From: Bifidobacterium scaligerum
GTDB taxonomy: Bacteria > Actinomycetota > Actinomycetes > Actinomycetales > Bifidobacteriaceae
Length of the DNA stretch: 64,000 nucleotides
Direction: 5' to 3'
Assembly: GCF_002802865.1 (NCBI RefSeq)
Contig: NZ_PGLQ01000001.1
Location: 372,001 to 436,000, forward strand
Every line of letters starts with the position of its first letter. The first letter of the stretch is position 1. Under the pieces are notes generated by a model that saw nothing but the letters and a program-made list of their open reading frames with translations, did no database searches and was not told the DNA's origin. The position numbers and the translations under genes are program-made. This document shows positions 37,001-44,593 of this stretch, in pieces.

Positions 37001-37415
37001 CATCGTGAACTCGCTCAATCAGATCATGGAGGTGCTGATTCTGGTGGCGGCATTGCTTGCCATCGTGATCCTCTACAACCTCACCAACCTGAACGTCTCC
37101 GAACGAATCCGCGAGCTCTCAACCATTAAGGTGCTCGGCTTCCACTCGAACGAGACCACGATGTACATCTACCGCGAAACCATCGTGTTGTCTGTGATAG
37201 GCGTGCTTGCCGGCTATGGGTTTGGTGCCGGGCTTCATCGGTACATTATCAACGAAGTGCCGCCGGACGAAGTCATGTTCGACCCGGCGCTTGGCTGGTC
37301 TGCATGTGTGGCACCCGCTGTGCTTGTTGCTGCAGTGCTAGGTGCGCTTGGCGTGGTTGTCTATCGGCAGCTGCGTGACGTGGACATGCTTGCCGCCCTC
37401 AAATCGGTGGAATAA
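34017..37415 (+). CDS. Large FtsX-type ABC permease with coiled-coil extracytoplasmic domain
   Basis: 1132 aa; ATG at 34017 follows ctggag, two bases after the ATPase stop. A first helix at about residues 50-72 is followed by an extracytoplasmic domain. That domain holds a long Gln/Ala/Lys-rich coiled coil (about 285-575; repeats such as AKQQLSDAQTQLDDAKAQIESGKDQL). Then come an FtsX helix bundle (about 605-735), a second helix and folded domain, and a final FtsX bundle (about 1005-1125). This double-FtsX architecture is common in Gram-positive bacteria. The coiled coil is long enough to span much of the cell wall. Confidence 0.93.
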   Translation: MTDFNDFLVADETDARQSSARRSHKRSMTSRTGMLRKHMLWKDIFATLNKSKGRFLSIVSLMLLGSFALVGLFVTGPNMRITGTDYYRDNHLADITVVSDYGLTDEDTRIIRNTSGVKSAEFGYFKDVTIKNSNHSLRVYSNPKTISTFDVEEGRLPSKANEIALDRTERNKYAIGSTITLSEQPDIAGDKVLKRSRYTVVGFVNSTEGLSNVNLGQSTAGTGELDGYAVVTDAAFDSKVKMIGRVTFKDTQNVDYWTGEYRDLVQAHKDTLTNRLADQPKAREESIKNERREQIDKAQSQVDAAKQQLSDAQTQLDDAKAQIESGKDQLADGSVQAVDQASSALAELSGASAQIASAGSQLTAAQTKLASGGQQLSQGQGQLDVAWQQLSDAKAQLDMARTALDASKTVLDKTGATLQSWADTGLTGNAYDSVKAQYDKALQAYNDAAKQYNSKLGEYNTALQQWNSSASALKQGSEEYQQNAAAIADAGNQLANKQAELGAAVSSAPASVSAGASQLIEGSRSIEQAEEEYNQKLQEFNDAKPAAEKKIKQAEHDIALAREKVDTLEVPVYSIDGRREGLTSEGYRVYEIIANIVEKLAMIFPVFLYFVAALVTFTTMGRMVDEERTNSGTLKALGYGNQDILKKFVFYGFTASTIGTILGVLLGHTLLPMIVYHAYSDGFTVPRIALVFHPVVTAMAFLLAWVSAVVPAVLAAYRELREKPAALLLPKPPAKGSKIFLERIKPLWNRLNFTRKVTARNLFRYKTRGLMTIVGVAGAVALLTAGLGVQASIGQIGERQFDEIIHYDLIVAERSDNNEEQNKTVADSMKRSAVDSSTPIRYEELTKTAGKEHDKQSITLLVTDDTYNFGDYLTLRSRVGRNPQVLTDRGAIISERMADMLNAKVGDTITVTDSNGVDRRVRVDGISEMYIGHFMVMSSGEYEHVFHKDYQSNAYMVKLTDNSIENAERQGAKFMKVDGVRSVVQNTTMKNQVATIVNSLNQIMEVLILVAALLAIVILYNLTNLNVSERIRELSTIKVLGFHSNETTMYIYRETIVLSVIGVLAGYGFGAGLHRYIINEVPPDEVMFDPALGWSACVAPAVLVAAVLGALGVVVYRQLRDVDMLAALKSVE

Positions 37416-37781
37416 TCGCGACGAATTATTACTGGTAGATGTGGCGTAACAACGAACTATTCCGATCTTTGGGACCACTCCAGTTGTTGCGCCACATATA
37501 TTGAATGTCGTGACTGTTGCCATGATGACGATACATAACTAATACCTAGGTTGGCGCGCACGATGACAGGCACGATGACGAACATGACGGTGTGGATAGA
37601 GATGGTATGTAGGAAAGAAGAATGAAGCGGACGCCGTTGTCCGATTATTCATTGCATCGGCTACGAGCCGATTGTTGAATTATCGAATCTTCAGTTGTGT
37701 GACCTCTGTGCATTGATTACAAGGCCAAAAGAAACGTTACAATCATACGTTTCTGCTGTTAGACAGCGGTGGGCTGAATAC
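37416..37781. other. 366-bp intergenic region
   Basis: Contains a long stem at 37440-37453 with 37483-37496 (14 bp, one G-T pair), a likely end structure for the ABC transcript, and the peptide-gene terminator near 37730. No reading frame with a ribosome site was seen. Confidence 0.6.
37730..37754 (-). terminator. Terminator of the micropeptide transcript
   Basis: Perfect 8-bp inverted repeat agaaacgt/acgtttct (37730-37737 with 37747-37754), followed on the minus strand by a short T-run. It lies 28 bp past the stop of the first micropeptide. Confidence 0.5.
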
Positions 37782-37907
37782 TCAGCGAGCGGACTCGTTG
37801 TCCTTGAGAATGTCGTTCAGCATCTTGCCGTTGGACATACCGTGCTGAATCATCGTGTTGGCGCCGAGGGTAGCGAGACCGCGAATCATGGAATCCTTGA
37901 AAGACAT
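37782..37907 (-). CDS. Micropeptide 1 (41 aa), paralogue of the 42-aa neighbour
   Basis: Not a recognised family. 41 aa starting MSFKDSMIRGLATLGANTM, preceded by aaggaagcaccc, so it has a real ribosome site. About 25 of 41 residues are identical to micropeptide 2 (38020-38148), including MSFKDSM, RGLA, the SN pair, DIL and the C-terminal AR. Conservation in protein with different flanking DNA argues for selection on the peptide. No membrane helix, signal or cysteine is seen; it is likely a short amphipathic helix. Probably cotranscribed after micropeptide 2. Confidence 0.75.
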   Translation of the reverse strand: MSFKDSMIRGLATLGANTMIQHGMSNGKMLNDILKDNESAR

Positions 37908-38019
37908 GGGTGCTTCCTTACTCTAATGGTGTTTATATGTGGGGCTTTCGCCCTTTTGGTTAGTGGTGGCGCAAGCCATCCAGTCAGGCTTTGATGTCAA
38001 TCAGCCTTGGTGAAATAGT

Positions 38020-38148
38020 TCAGCGAGCGGTCTTAGTGACGTCGTTGAGAATGTCGGCGATCATCTGGTTGTTGGACGGGCCAGACTGAGCCATGGAGTT
38101 AACGCCGTACATTGCCAGACCGCGCAGCATGGAATCCTTGAAAGACAT
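38020..38148 (-). CDS. Micropeptide 2 (42 aa)
   Basis: 42 aa starting MSFKDSMLRGLAMYGVNSM, preceded by gaaaggaaaaatc. A longer in-frame start exists at 38211 but lacks a ribosome site, and paralogy with micropeptide 1 starts exactly at this ATG. The Met-rich N-terminal half could form an amphipathic helix; the C-terminal half is polar (MIADILNDVTKTAR). A LacI-type palindrome lies about 64 bp upstream, suggesting carbohydrate-linked control by the divergent LacI regulator. Function unknown. Confidence 0.75.
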   Translation of the reverse strand: MSFKDSMLRGLAMYGVNSMAQSGPSNNQMIADILNDVTKTAR

Positions 38149-38211
38149 GATTTTTCCTTTCGTATGTCCGAAGTAAGGCTTCGGTTTATTTGTTGTTTTC
38201 GTTGGCCTCAT

Positions 38212-38231
38212 TTCTGAAACCGGTTTCAGAA
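38212..38231. promoter_or_regulatory. LacI-family operator 1
   Basis: Perfect 20-bp palindrome ttctgaaaccggtttcagaa with the central CG typical of LacI/GalR operators, 64 bp before micropeptide 2. Confidence 0.8.
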
Positions 38232-38315
38232 TAGCGTGGCCTGCGGTCTAGGTCAAGTGGGGGACGAGTTTCGGCGTTTCTTAGTTATATTGCGGGAAAT
38301 GAGGAGTTATCTATA

Positions 38316-38329
38316 TCGAACCGGTTTGA
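38316..38329. promoter_or_regulatory. LacI-family operator 2
   Basis: Near-palindrome tcgaaccggtttga with the same aaccggtt core, on the lacI side of the divergent region; likely autoregulatory site. Confidence 0.6.
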
Positions 38330-38547
38330 GAAAAAATACTATCTAATGAATATTAGATTCATTGACGAAGCGATGTGAGCCGGGGCATGCCGGATACTTC
38401 GTGTCCTGTTCCCGTCCTGTTCCTATTCTGAGAACGGCATATGGATGTCGCGGGAGCAAAGCTTTATATAGTGTCCGACCCGGGATCGTTAGCCATGGAA
38501 ATAATTAGTGCAGTAAAAATGGCTGCTGGCCAGGGAATGGGGAAACA

Positions 38548-39582
38548 ATGACACGGGGTGCGAAGCGGGATCGTCCGGTGATTAAAGATGTCGCACGCCT
38601 TGCTGGGGTTTCCGCTCCTACGGTTTCCCGATATCTTAACGGTACGGTCAACGTTACCGAAGAGAAACGGCGTCGTATCGCGGAAGCTATCAAGGAACTC
38701 GGTTACGAGCCGAGCGTAGTGGCGAGGGCTTTGTCGAATCGTGAGATGGATGCTGTAATCGTGTTTGCCTCGAAGCCGGACATGTTTTCCACATCCGCTA
38801 CCAACCATGGCGTGGAGGCGGCTGCACGCAAGCGTCGTTTCTTGACCAACATCGTCTCGTTGGATGAATCGGATATGAGTTCCGTCGAGGCTCGTGTACG
38901 TATGGGTTTGTCGGTTCGTCCTGCTGGCGTGATCGTCTACGAATATGGCTGGGCTGGCGTGGAGGCGCTCAAATGCCTGCCCCATGACATACCCACCGTG
39001 GTTGTCGGTGGAGGCTTCGGCGATGGTGACTATCAGATTATCAATGCCGAGCGTGATGGCGGTCGTTGGATGACCATGCATCTGCTGGACCTAGGACACG
39101 AAACTGTGTTCCATGTGGCTTGGGATCGGCAAGAGGGAGACAATTCCCGGACAAATGGTTGGCGTGATGCACTTGAAGAGCGCGGTATCGAAGTACCTGA
39201 ACCGATTGTGGTACCGTCCGGTGATCTGAGAAAGGCAGTGTCAGCCGGTAAGGTTCTGGGAAGGCGTAAGGATGTGACTGCCGTGTTCGCCGCCAGCGAC
39301 GAAATCGCCATCGCGGTGATGAAGGGGCTGCGGGAAGCCGGACGCCGTGTGCCGCAGGAAGTAAGCGTGGTGGGCTTCGATGGTATGAACTTCGACGTAT
39401 TGTGGGAGCCGCCGCTGACGAGCTACACCCAGAACTTTCATGAGATGGGGGAGCGGGCGTTCCGTATGCTCTACGAGCAGGTACGCGCCAAACGTGCCGG
39501 GCATGAGCCGCCACAGCCTCAAGTCGAAGTCGTTCAAGGCAAGCCGTTGCTCCGTGCCTCTGATGCCGCGCCGTTCGTGTGA
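38548..39582 (+). CDS. LacI/GalR family transcriptional regulator
   Basis: 344 aa. N-terminal helix-turn-helix and hinge VIKDVARLAGVSAPTVSRYLNGTVNVTEEKRRRIAEAIKELGYEPS (residues 11-56), then a periplasmic-binding-protein-like effector domain (about 62-335). The effector domain ends in the standard GFDGMNFDVLWEPPLTSYTQNFHEMGERAFRML. It is divergent from the micropeptides, with two aaccggtt operators between, and no sugar transporter is adjacent. Effector unknown. Confidence 0.93.
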   Translation: MTRGAKRDRPVIKDVARLAGVSAPTVSRYLNGTVNVTEEKRRRIAEAIKELGYEPSVVARALSNREMDAVIVFASKPDMFSTSATNHGVEAAARKRRFLTNIVSLDESDMSSVEARVRMGLSVRPAGVIVYEYGWAGVEALKCLPHDIPTVVVGGGFGDGDYQIINAERDGGRWMTMHLLDLGHETVFHVAWDRQEGDNSRTNGWRDALEERGIEVPEPIVVPSGDLRKAVSAGKVLGRRKDVTAVFAASDEIAIAVMKGLREAGRRVPQEVSVVGFDGMNFDVLWEPPLTSYTQNFHEMGERAFRMLYEQVRAKRAGHEPPQPQVEVVQGKPLLRASDAAPFV

Positions 39583-40020
39583 CCGCAGCGTGCTGCGGCC
39601 CCGGTGCGGGCAGTATCCAGGCCGTATCTATTGTGTATTGATATCTGGTCGTGTTCCTTTGTATGTGCGCGCGGTTGACGGGTAGTGCGCGAACATACGA
39701 TTATTGTTGCCACCTGATTCGTTTGTATGTGCGCGTAGGCCTCGTTATTTGCGCGAACATACAAACTCCGGTCTTTCCGCATGTGTAAATCCTGAGACAT
39801 TGCGATCGAACTATGGGCGAATATGGATGGGGAAACGGCTACGACATGGCCGGTGCCTTGTTGATCGAAAAAAATGCGTAAAATTGACTCTTGACTTTTT
39901 CCGCAACTCGGTATATGGACAGCGAAACGTAAATGACATACCGCGACGCTACGCTGTCAACAGCAACTTAGAGGAAGAGGCACGTTGTGAGCGCGCCCAT
40001 AACCAATTGAGGTGATTTCG
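39583..40020. other. 438-bp intergenic region with two palindromic repeats and the gltB leader
   Basis: Starts with a small GC hairpin right after lacI, then two palindromic repeat units (39658-39765), then about 250 bp that include the gltB promoter and leader. No gene or known riboswitch was recognised. Confidence 0.6.
39658..39765. repeat. Palindromic intergenic repeat (tttgtatgtgcgcg family), locus 2
   Basis: Two tandem hairpins. The first is tttgtatgtgcgcg (39658-39671) with gcgcgaacatacga ending at 39700; the second is tttgtatgtgcgcg (39722-39735) with gcgcgaacatacaaa (39751-39765). They are close relatives of the unit at 30997-31074. Confidence 0.85.
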
Positions 40021-43000
40021 GTGACATTCAAAGCCCCGCTTGATCTCACGGTCCATGCTCCGGACGGCATGTACGACCCCTCCAACGAGCATGACGCCTG
40101 TGGTGTGGGTATGGTCACCACTCTGAACAAGCGCCCTGAGCACAAGATCGTTAAAGACGCCATCGAGGTGTTGGTCAACCTCGATCATCGTGGTGCCGTG
40201 GGTGCCGAGGAGAACACTGGTGATGGTGCCGGCATTCTGATGAGCATGCCGGACGAGTTCATGCGTGCCACTGTGCCCGCGGAACTGCCGGAAGCTGGCC
40301 ACTACGCCGCCGGCATCGCATTCCTCGACCGCGATATCGAAACTTCTGGTCAGCAGGAGCAGGCCATCGCCAAGATCGTGCGCGAGGAAGGTCTCGAAGT
40401 CCTCGCGTGGCGTGTGGTTCCCACCAACCCGGATGGCCTCGGTCTGCAGGCACTTGCCGCCATGCCGGGCTTCAAGACGCTGGTCATCGCCTCCGAAGAC
40501 GGTTCCTTGGGCGGTGTGGAGCTTGACCGCAAGACCTTCCGCATCCGTAAGCGTGTAGAGCATGAGGTCGGCGTCTACTTCGCTTCCCTCTCCGCCCGTA
40601 CCATCACGTACAAGGGCATGCTCACCACCATGCAGCTCACTCATTTCTTCCCGGATCTGGTTGATGAGCGCATGAAGGCCACGGTAGCTATCGTCCACTC
40701 CCGTTTCTCCACCAACACATTCCCGAGCTGGCCGCTGGCTCAGCCATTCCGTCTGTTGGCTCATAACGGCGAGATCAACACTATTCAGGGCAACCGCAAC
40801 TGGCTGTCCGCCCGTGAAGGCCGCCTGAGCTCTGAACTGCTCGGCGAATTCAAGCCGTTGCTGCCGATCACCACCCCTGGCTACTCAGATTCCGGCACTT
40901 TCGACGAGTGCCTCGAACTGCTGCACCTCGCCGGACGCTCCCTGCCGCATGCCATCTGCATGATGCTGCCGCCGGCTTGGGAGAAGAACAACGATCTCGA
41001 CCCGGACGTGCGCGCCTTCTACGAGTACAACAACACGTTGATCGAGCCGTGGGATGGTCCGGCGGACATCGTGTTCACCGACGGCACTCAGGTCGGTGCA
41101 CTGCTTGACCGCAACGGTTTCCGTCCCGGTCGCTGGCAGCTCACCGATGACGGCTACATCGTGCTCGCCTCCGAAGCTGGTGTACTTCCCGAGACCGAGC
41201 AGGACCACATCGTGTCTAAGGGCCGTCTGGAGCCTGGCAAGATGTTCCTCGTGGACACTGCCGAAGGCCGCATCATCCCGGACGAGGAGATCAAGAAGAA
41301 CCTCGCCGCCCAGCACCCCTACCGTAAGTGGGTCGAGGGTAATTCCGTGGAGCTCTCCGACCTGCCCAAGCGTGAACACGTGAGTCACTCCGGCCAGTCC
41401 GTGCAACGCCGCCAGCGCGCATTTGGTTATACTGAAGAGGATTTGAAGATACTTCTGGCTCCGATGGCCAATACCGGCAAAGAGCCGCTCGGATCCATGG
41501 GTAACGACACTCCGCTGCCGGCTCTTTCCAGTCGAAGCCGCATGCTGTTCGATTACTTCACTCAGAAGTTCGCACAGGTCACCAACCCTCCGCTGGATTG
41601 GGAGCGTGAGGAAATCGTTACCTCACTCGAATCCGCTATCGGCCCTGAGCCGAACCTGTTGGCTGATTCCGAGCTGCATGCCAAGAAGATTCTGATTCCG
41701 CTGCCTGTGGTCAATTCCGACGAGATGGCTCAGCTCAAGCGTCTCGACCGTGCCCGCATTCTGGGCGATTATTACCGTCCGTACGTGGTCAAGGGCCTCT
41801 ATCAGGTAGCTGGTGGTGGCAAGGCGTTGAAGGAGCGCCTTGACGAGATCTTCGCTGAAATCGACGAAGCCATCGAAAACGGCAAGAACTTCATTGTGCT
41901 TTCCGATCGTGACTCCAACCACACGTGGGGTCCGATTCCGTCCCTGCTGCTGACCGCAGCCGTGCAGCATCACCTGCTGCGCCGTCACACCCGTACCCAG
42001 ATTTCCATGGCCGTCGAGGCCGGCGATGTGCGCGAGATTCATCATGTGGCACTGCTCATCGCTTATGGCGCCGCCTGCGTGAACCCGTACTTGGCCTTCG
42101 AATCCGTGGAGAACCTGGCCCGCACCGGCTACCTCAAGGTGGACGAGCGCACCGCTGTGAAGAACCTCACCAAGGCTCTCTCCACCGGCGTACTCAAGAT
42201 CATGTCCAAGATGGGCGTTTCCACCATCATGAGCTATCGTGGCGCACAGCTGTTCGAAGCCGTGGGCCTGAACCAAGAGGTTGTGGACGAGTACTTCACC
42301 GGCACCACCTCCCGTGTGGGAGGCGTCGGTCTGGATGAGATCGCCGAAGAAGTGGCTATCCGCCACCGTGTGGCCTATCCGAACCAGTGGACCGCAGCTC
42401 CTCACCGCAACCTCAGGACCGGCGGCGACTACAAGTGGCGTCGTACTGGTGAAGACCACTTGAACGATCCGGAAGCCATCTTCCTGCTTCAGCAATCCAC
42501 CCAGCGTGGCGATTACCAGATGTTCAAGAAGTACTCGCATCACATCAACGACACTTCGAACCGACTCATGACCTTGCGCGGTCTGATGAAGTTCAAGAAC
42601 ACCCGCAAGCCCATCGACATCTCCGAAGTTGAGCCGGCCAGCGAAATCGTCAAGCGCTTCTCCACCGGTGCCATGAGCTATGGCTCCATCTCCCAGGAAG
42701 CTCACGAGACGCTCGCCCTTGCAATGAACTCCATTGGCGCACGCTCCAACTCCGGTGAAGGTGGCGAATCCGAGGATCGCATCAACGATCCGCAGCGTTA
42801 CAGCCGCATCAAGCAGATCGCATCCGCTCGCTTCGGCGTCACTTCCGATTATCTGGTGCACGCCACCGATCTGCAGATCAAGCTCGCACAGGGCGCCAAG
42901 CCTGGCGAAGGTGGACACCTGCCGGGCGCCAAGGTCCCGCCGTGGATCGCTCACGTGCGTCACGCCACCCCGGGCGTGGAGCTCATCTCCCCGCCTCCGC

Positions 43001-44592
43001 ACCACGACATCTACTCCATCGAGGATTTGAAGCAGCTGATCAACGATGCGAAGATGGCCAATCCGAAGGCCCGCATCCACGTCAAGCTCGTCTCCGAGTT
43101 CGGTGTGGGCACGATTGCCGCCGGTGTGGCCAAGTGCCATGCCGACGTGGTGCTGATCTCCGGCTACGACGGCGGTACGGGCGCAGCCCCGCTCAACGCC
43201 ATCAAGCACGCCGGCACCCCGTGGGAGATCGGCCTGTCCGAAACCCAGCAGACGCTGATTCTGAACGGCCTGCGCTCCCGAATCGTCGTCCAGTGCGACG
43301 GCGAGCTCAAGACCGGCCGTGACGTGGTCATCGCAGCACTGCTCGGTGCCGAGGAATTCGGCTTCGCCACTGCTGCTCTGATCGTCGAAGGCTGCGTTAT
43401 GATGCGCGCCTGCCAGAAGAACACCTGCCCTCAGGGCATCGCCACCCAGGATCCTGAGCTGCGCGCCCGCTTCCGCGGCAAGCCCGAGCACGTGGTCAAC
43501 TTCTTCATGTTCATCGCAGAGGAAGTGCGCGAGATTCTGGCCGAGCTCGGCTTCAAGACCCTCGAAGAGGCCATCGGCCACGTCGAGTGCCTCGACCAGA
43601 ACGAAGCCATCAAGCGTTGGAAGTCCGACGGCATCGATTTGAGCAACGTGTTGAAGCAGGCCGGCCCGGTCCCGGGCACCATCCTGCACCAGACCATCGA
43701 GCAGAACCATGAGCTCGAAAAGGCTCTGGACAACGAGCTCATCAAGCTCGCCGAGCCGGCGCTTGAACGCAAGGAGCCTGTGCGCATCGAAATGCCGATC
43801 CGCAACGTCAACCGTACGGTCGGCACGATGGTCGGCTACGAGATCACCCGCCGTTACGGCGAGGAAGGTCTGCCGGACGACACCATCGACATGACCCTGC
43901 ACGGCTCCGGCGGCCAGTCCATCGGTGCCTTCATCCCGCGCGGCGAAACCCTGCGCATCTACGGCGAAGTCAACGATTACGCCGGCAAGGGTCTGTCCGG
44001 CGGTCGCATGATCGTCCGTGCCGAGGAAGGCGTCACCTTCGACAAGCACGAGAACGTCATCGCCGGCAACGTCACCGGTTTCGGTGCCACCTCCGGCCAG
44101 ATGTTCGTGGCTGGTCGCGCAGGCGAACGCTTCGCCGTACGTAACTCCGGTGCCACGTTCGTGGTGGAAGGCGTGGGCGACCACGGTTGCGAATACATGA
44201 CCGGCGGCACCGTTGTGGTGCTTGGCCCGACTGGACGCAACTTCGGTGCAGGCTTCTCCGGCGGCAACACCTACGTACTTGACCTCGACATGAAGAAGGT
44301 CAACCCGGGTGCCATCAAGTCCGGCAGCCTGCTGTTCAAGTCGCTGAACGCCGAAACCTCCAAGCTGGTGTACGACCTGATCAAGCAGCATGCCGAGGAG
44401 ACTGGTTCCCAGTTCGCAGCGGCACTGCTTGAAGACTGGAACGAAACCGTCAAGCGTTTCACCCACGTTGTTCCGAAGCAGTACCTTGCTATGACCCGCG
44501 CCATGGAAGAAGCCAAGGCCAACAACATCGATTTCAACTCGCCCGGAGCCTGGGAGAAGGTTTACGAGCACGTCACGGAAGGAGTGCGCTGA
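40021..44592 (+). CDS. gltB: Glutamate synthase, large subunit
   Basis: 1523 aa; converts glutamine and 2-oxoglutarate to two glutamates. GTG at 40021 is chosen for the gaggtga site before it; GTG 40012 is an alternative. The class II amidotransferase nucleophile is Cys27 (HDACGVGM) after a 26-residue propeptide. A central domain is followed by the FMN-binding barrel (about 850-1200: GAMSYGSISQEAHETLA, GGTGAAPL) and a 3Fe-4S motif (CVMMRACQKNTCPQG). The C-terminal GXGXG helix (about 1260-1470) channels ammonia. Adjacent gltD supplies electrons. Confidence 0.97.
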   Translation: MTFKAPLDLTVHAPDGMYDPSNEHDACGVGMVTTLNKRPEHKIVKDAIEVLVNLDHRGAVGAEENTGDGAGILMSMPDEFMRATVPAELPEAGHYAAGIAFLDRDIETSGQQEQAIAKIVREEGLEVLAWRVVPTNPDGLGLQALAAMPGFKTLVIASEDGSLGGVELDRKTFRIRKRVEHEVGVYFASLSARTITYKGMLTTMQLTHFFPDLVDERMKATVAIVHSRFSTNTFPSWPLAQPFRLLAHNGEINTIQGNRNWLSAREGRLSSELLGEFKPLLPITTPGYSDSGTFDECLELLHLAGRSLPHAICMMLPPAWEKNNDLDPDVRAFYEYNNTLIEPWDGPADIVFTDGTQVGALLDRNGFRPGRWQLTDDGYIVLASEAGVLPETEQDHIVSKGRLEPGKMFLVDTAEGRIIPDEEIKKNLAAQHPYRKWVEGNSVELSDLPKREHVSHSGQSVQRRQRAFGYTEEDLKILLAPMANTGKEPLGSMGNDTPLPALSSRSRMLFDYFTQKFAQVTNPPLDWEREEIVTSLESAIGPEPNLLADSELHAKKILIPLPVVNSDEMAQLKRLDRARILGDYYRPYVVKGLYQVAGGGKALKERLDEIFAEIDEAIENGKNFIVLSDRDSNHTWGPIPSLLLTAAVQHHLLRRHTRTQISMAVEAGDVREIHHVALLIAYGAACVNPYLAFESVENLARTGYLKVDERTAVKNLTKALSTGVLKIMSKMGVSTIMSYRGAQLFEAVGLNQEVVDEYFTGTTSRVGGVGLDEIAEEVAIRHRVAYPNQWTAAPHRNLRTGGDYKWRRTGEDHLNDPEAIFLLQQSTQRGDYQMFKKYSHHINDTSNRLMTLRGLMKFKNTRKPIDISEVEPASEIVKRFSTGAMSYGSISQEAHETLALAMNSIGARSNSGEGGESEDRINDPQRYSRIKQIASARFGVTSDYLVHATDLQIKLAQGAKPGEGGHLPGAKVPPWIAHVRHATPGVELISPPPHHDIYSIEDLKQLINDAKMANPKARIHVKLVSEFGVGTIAAGVAKCHADVVLISGYDGGTGAAPLNAIKHAGTPWEIGLSETQQTLILNGLRSRIVVQCDGELKTGRDVVIAALLGAEEFGFATAALIVEGCVMMRACQKNTCPQGIATQDPELRARFRGKPEHVVNFFMFIAEEVREILAELGFKTLEEAIGHVECLDQNEAIKRWKSDGIDLSNVLKQAGPVPGTILHQTIEQNHELEKALDNELIKLAEPALERKEPVRIEMPIRNVNRTVGTMVGYEITRRYGEEGLPDDTIDMTLHGSGGQSIGAFIPRGETLRIYGEVNDYAGKGLSGGRMIVRAEEGVTFDKHENVIAGNVTGFGATSGQMFVAGRAGERFAVRNSGATFVVEGVGDHGCEYMTGGTVVVLGPTGRNFGAGFSGGNTYVLDLDMKKVNPGAIKSGSLLFKSLNAETSKLVYDLIKQHAEETGSQFAAALLEDWNETVKRFTHVVPKQYLAMTRAMEEAKANNIDFNSPGAWEKVYEHVTEGVR

Positions 44593-44593
44593 C

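Larger units (their letters stand above)
38149..38547. other. 399-bp divergent regulatory region between micropeptides and lacI
   Basis: No gene. Holds two LacI-type operators and a further palindrome, atctaat/attagat at 38341-38358, plus AT-rich promoter-like DNA. Confidence 0.6.
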
